Shown: in pieces, positions 62,636-64,000 of the stretch
Layout: every line of letters starts with the position of its first letter
Numbering within the stretch: position 1 is the first letter of the stretch
Source of the DNA: Lachnospiraceae bacterium
Lineage (GTDB): Bacteria; Bacillota; Clostridia; Lachnospirales; Lachnospiraceae
Assembly (NCBI GenBank): GCA_015058015.1
Contig: SVDM01000013.1
Span: 1 to 64,000 of the forward strand
DNA: 64,000 nucleotides
Reading direction: 5' to 3'
The notes under the pieces: model-generated
Database searches by the model: none
What the model saw: the letters and a program-made list of their open reading frames with translations, nothing else
Told to the model about the DNA's origin: nothing
Translations under genes and position numbers: made by a program

Positions 62636-63952
62636 TTATCTTATTTCGAGTTTAGTTACTACAAAGTCATCTTCCTCAAGATGGTATTCACTGCCGCAGT
62701 AGGGGCAGTTTCTTTGCTTGGTGGCATCGAAGCTTCCGCCGCAACTCTTACACTCTATACGGCATATTGAAAATGAGGTATTGATGTTACCGGTCAATTT
62801 ATGAGCTATGGTTATTCTTATCTTTTCCTTCTTGGAACGAAGGGTATGTCCCTTGTCGTAGAAGTTCCTTGCGTAGATATTTACATCCACAGAGATTATG
62901 GGAGCGGAGCCGTCAGGTCCCGGAACAATTCTGTATTCGCTGACACCGATGATACCCTCGTATTGAATATCCACTATGTTCTTGATACTTTCATCAAGCT
63001 TTGGGCCGGAATACTGAATAAGCGCAGTCTCGTCTTCGGAAAAGATGATGCTTCGAGCCAGGGAAAGAGCTTTACTTTCTAAGTATTCGTAATTTAGGCT
63101 CGGGTCGATTCTTTTCATTGCTACATTGGCCTTCTTCTTGGTACCAAAGGTGCTGAAGAAAAGGGGAAGAACCATTATGGCCTTAACCAGTGTGGAATAA
63201 AAAGTCCAGACAGCCCACAGGAAAGAGCCCCCTATAAAGCCTATAAGAACTGCCGTTATAAGGGAGGCTAAGACGTAGAATAAGGGGCTTATATCACCGG
63301 CGTTAAGTGGTCCGAAATCTTTTATGAGGCCGTATATCAGCATTCCAATGCCTAAAATAATCCTGACAATCCACATCTCTTTCTTCATTTTATCCTCATG
63401 AATGGTATTCTCAAGGAAATATGAAGTAAAAACTTTTGGAAAGAGGTCACTCATCTTAAAGTGGGTATTGCAATAGGGGCAGCCCTCTAAAAGGGTGCCA
63501 ATCTTGGATACCGAACCGCAGTTGGGGCAGTTGTAAAGCATCTCGCCCACATTTTCATTAGGGCCGTGAATTATGGTCTGGTAGAAATTACCGTATCTAA
63601 GGCGGCTATAGAGCTTCTCATTATTAGTGGTCCTGATATAATCATCCTGCTCTACTGCCTGACATACATTCATTCCCCGATTGTACTTATCTCCGGGGAA
63701 TACCTTTGCACGGCTGGTAATGTTATCCTCCAACTTCTTAAAATGAATCTCTTTGCGGATATTATGTTTTTTAAATCTTTTCTCCTGAAGGTCTAAGCTA
63801 TATTGCAAGTCCCGGTCAGCAGAAACAGGCTCCTTGCCGGATGTGTGCCAGTCAGTCAGTTCCTGTGTAAACTGGAGGAATAGCTTCTTGTCTTCCGGGG
63901 TAGCCTGCCATTTTGTTAATACGTTATTATCTGATTGTTGTTGTGTAGTCAT
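62636..63952 (-). CDS. Zinc-ribbon membrane protein with TIM44-like C-terminal domain
   Basis: A 438-residue protein. Residues 140-165 are a zinc ribbon (CPNC and CPYC). Two or three membrane helices lie at about 195-265. Residues 285-405 look like a TIM44-like or related alpha+beta domain (DPSLNYEYLESKALSLARSII). A second zinc ribbon is at the C-terminus (CKSC and CPYC). I cannot assign a function; similar proteins in clostridia accompany SPFH or zinc-ribbon membrane proteins. The start overlaps the stop of an upstream gene (TAATG), so it is coupled to it. Confidence 0.72.
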   Translation of the reverse strand: MTTQQQSDNNVLTKWQATPEDKKLFLQFTQELTDWHTSGKEPVSADRDLQYSLDLQEKRFKKHNIRKEIHFKKLEDNITSRAKVFPGDKYNRGMNVCQAVEQDDYIRTTNNEKLYSRLRYGNFYQTIIHGPNENVGEMLYNCPNCGSVSKIGTLLEGCPYCNTHFKMSDLFPKVFTSYFLENTIHEDKMKKEMWIVRIILGIGMLIYGLIKDFGPLNAGDISPLFYVLASLITAVLIGFIGGSFLWAVWTFYSTLVKAIMVLPLFFSTFGTKKKANVAMKRIDPSLNYEYLESKALSLARSIIFSEDETALIQYSGPKLDESIKNIVDIQYEGIIGVSEYRIVPGPDGSAPIISVDVNIYARNFYDKGHTLRSKKEKIRITIAHKLTGNINTSFSICRIECKSCGGSFDATKQRNCPYCGSEYHLEEDDFVVTKLEIR

Positions 63953-64000
63953 TAGTTCTGGTTTTCGTCAAATGCTCCTTGTATTTGGTTAAAGGTAAGT
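63952..64000 (-). CDS. 3' end of an upstream gene (partial)
   Basis: On the minus strand a frame reads LTFNQIQGAFDENQN and stops at TAA (63954-63952), overlapping the next ATG. AAGGAG lies within it, about 24 nt before that ATG. The gene continues beyond the window. The product cannot be named from 15 residues. Confidence 0.5.
   Translation of the reverse strand, partial: LTFNQIQGAFDENQN

Overview
The window looks like chromosome from a low-to-mid GC Gram-positive anaerobe of the Clostridia, most likely a Lachnospiraceae member of the gut or rumen. The reasons are the AT-rich intergenic DNA, strong AGGAGG-type ribosome binding sites, lipoprotein signal peptides, an SPKTGD sorting signal, a DUF6033 protein, a T-box-controlled trp operon and the tig-clpP-clpX-lon-engB order. 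The genus is an inference. I saw no rRNA, tRNA, CRISPR array, transposase or prophage gene.

Layout. (1) 1-3.6 kb: a rhodanese-TusA-DsrE fusion, a secreted anchored protein and a LysR regulator. (2) 3.7-12.5 kb: one long sulfur operon. It encodes an SsuABC/TauABC-type ABC importer, a cytosolic arylsulfotransferase-like protein, a MetY-type sulfhydrylase, a siroheme sulfite reductase, a TusA-like protein, a thioredoxin-like protein, a ThiS-like sulfur carrier, a ThiF/MoeB-like activating enzyme and a JAMM protease. The last set matches the protein-thiocarboxylate methionine pathway known from Wolinella (HcyS/HcyF/HcyD/MetY/Sir). Both sulfur transcription units carry the same ATAAG-N5-CTTAT operator about 65 bp before the inferred start site, so the LysR gene between them probably controls both. 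(3) 12.7-17.6 kb: a small membrane protein, then a PucR-type regulator divergent from an amidohydrolase-MFS pair. (4) 17.8-25.1 kb: a FecCD-type metal-chelate/corrinoid importer, a methyltransferase and two fused ABC half-transporters. (5) 25.1-30.3 kb: two surface-protein genes framed by inverted copies of a 190-bp palindromic element. (6) 30.3-34.0 kb: a zinc-uptake operon with its Fur-family regulator. (7) 34.1-41.1 kb: trpEGDCFBA behind a Trp T-box and an odd repeat-bearing leader. (8) 41.2-53 kb: mixed single genes (DegV, pyridoxal kinase, DUF169, DUF6033, corrinoid-protein activator, processive GT2, rRNA methyltransferase, PutP). (9) 53.0-59.5 kb: trigger factor, ClpP, ClpX, Lon and EngB. 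(10) 59.6-64 kb: macro-domain, hydrolase, GNAT, TetR, HD-domain and zinc-ribbon membrane proteins.

The strongest candidate for a little-described system is region 2. An organosulfur importer and an arylsulfotransferase lacking a signal peptide are fused, at operon level, to sulfite reduction and carrier-protein-bound sulfide delivery to homocysteine. The carrier ends in GGGR rather than bare GG, so it would need trimming by the JAMM protease. A second is the 190-bp inverted element pair enclosing two surface genes that share a promoter-proximal sequence module.

All calls are from reading the sequence. No database search or folding program was run.
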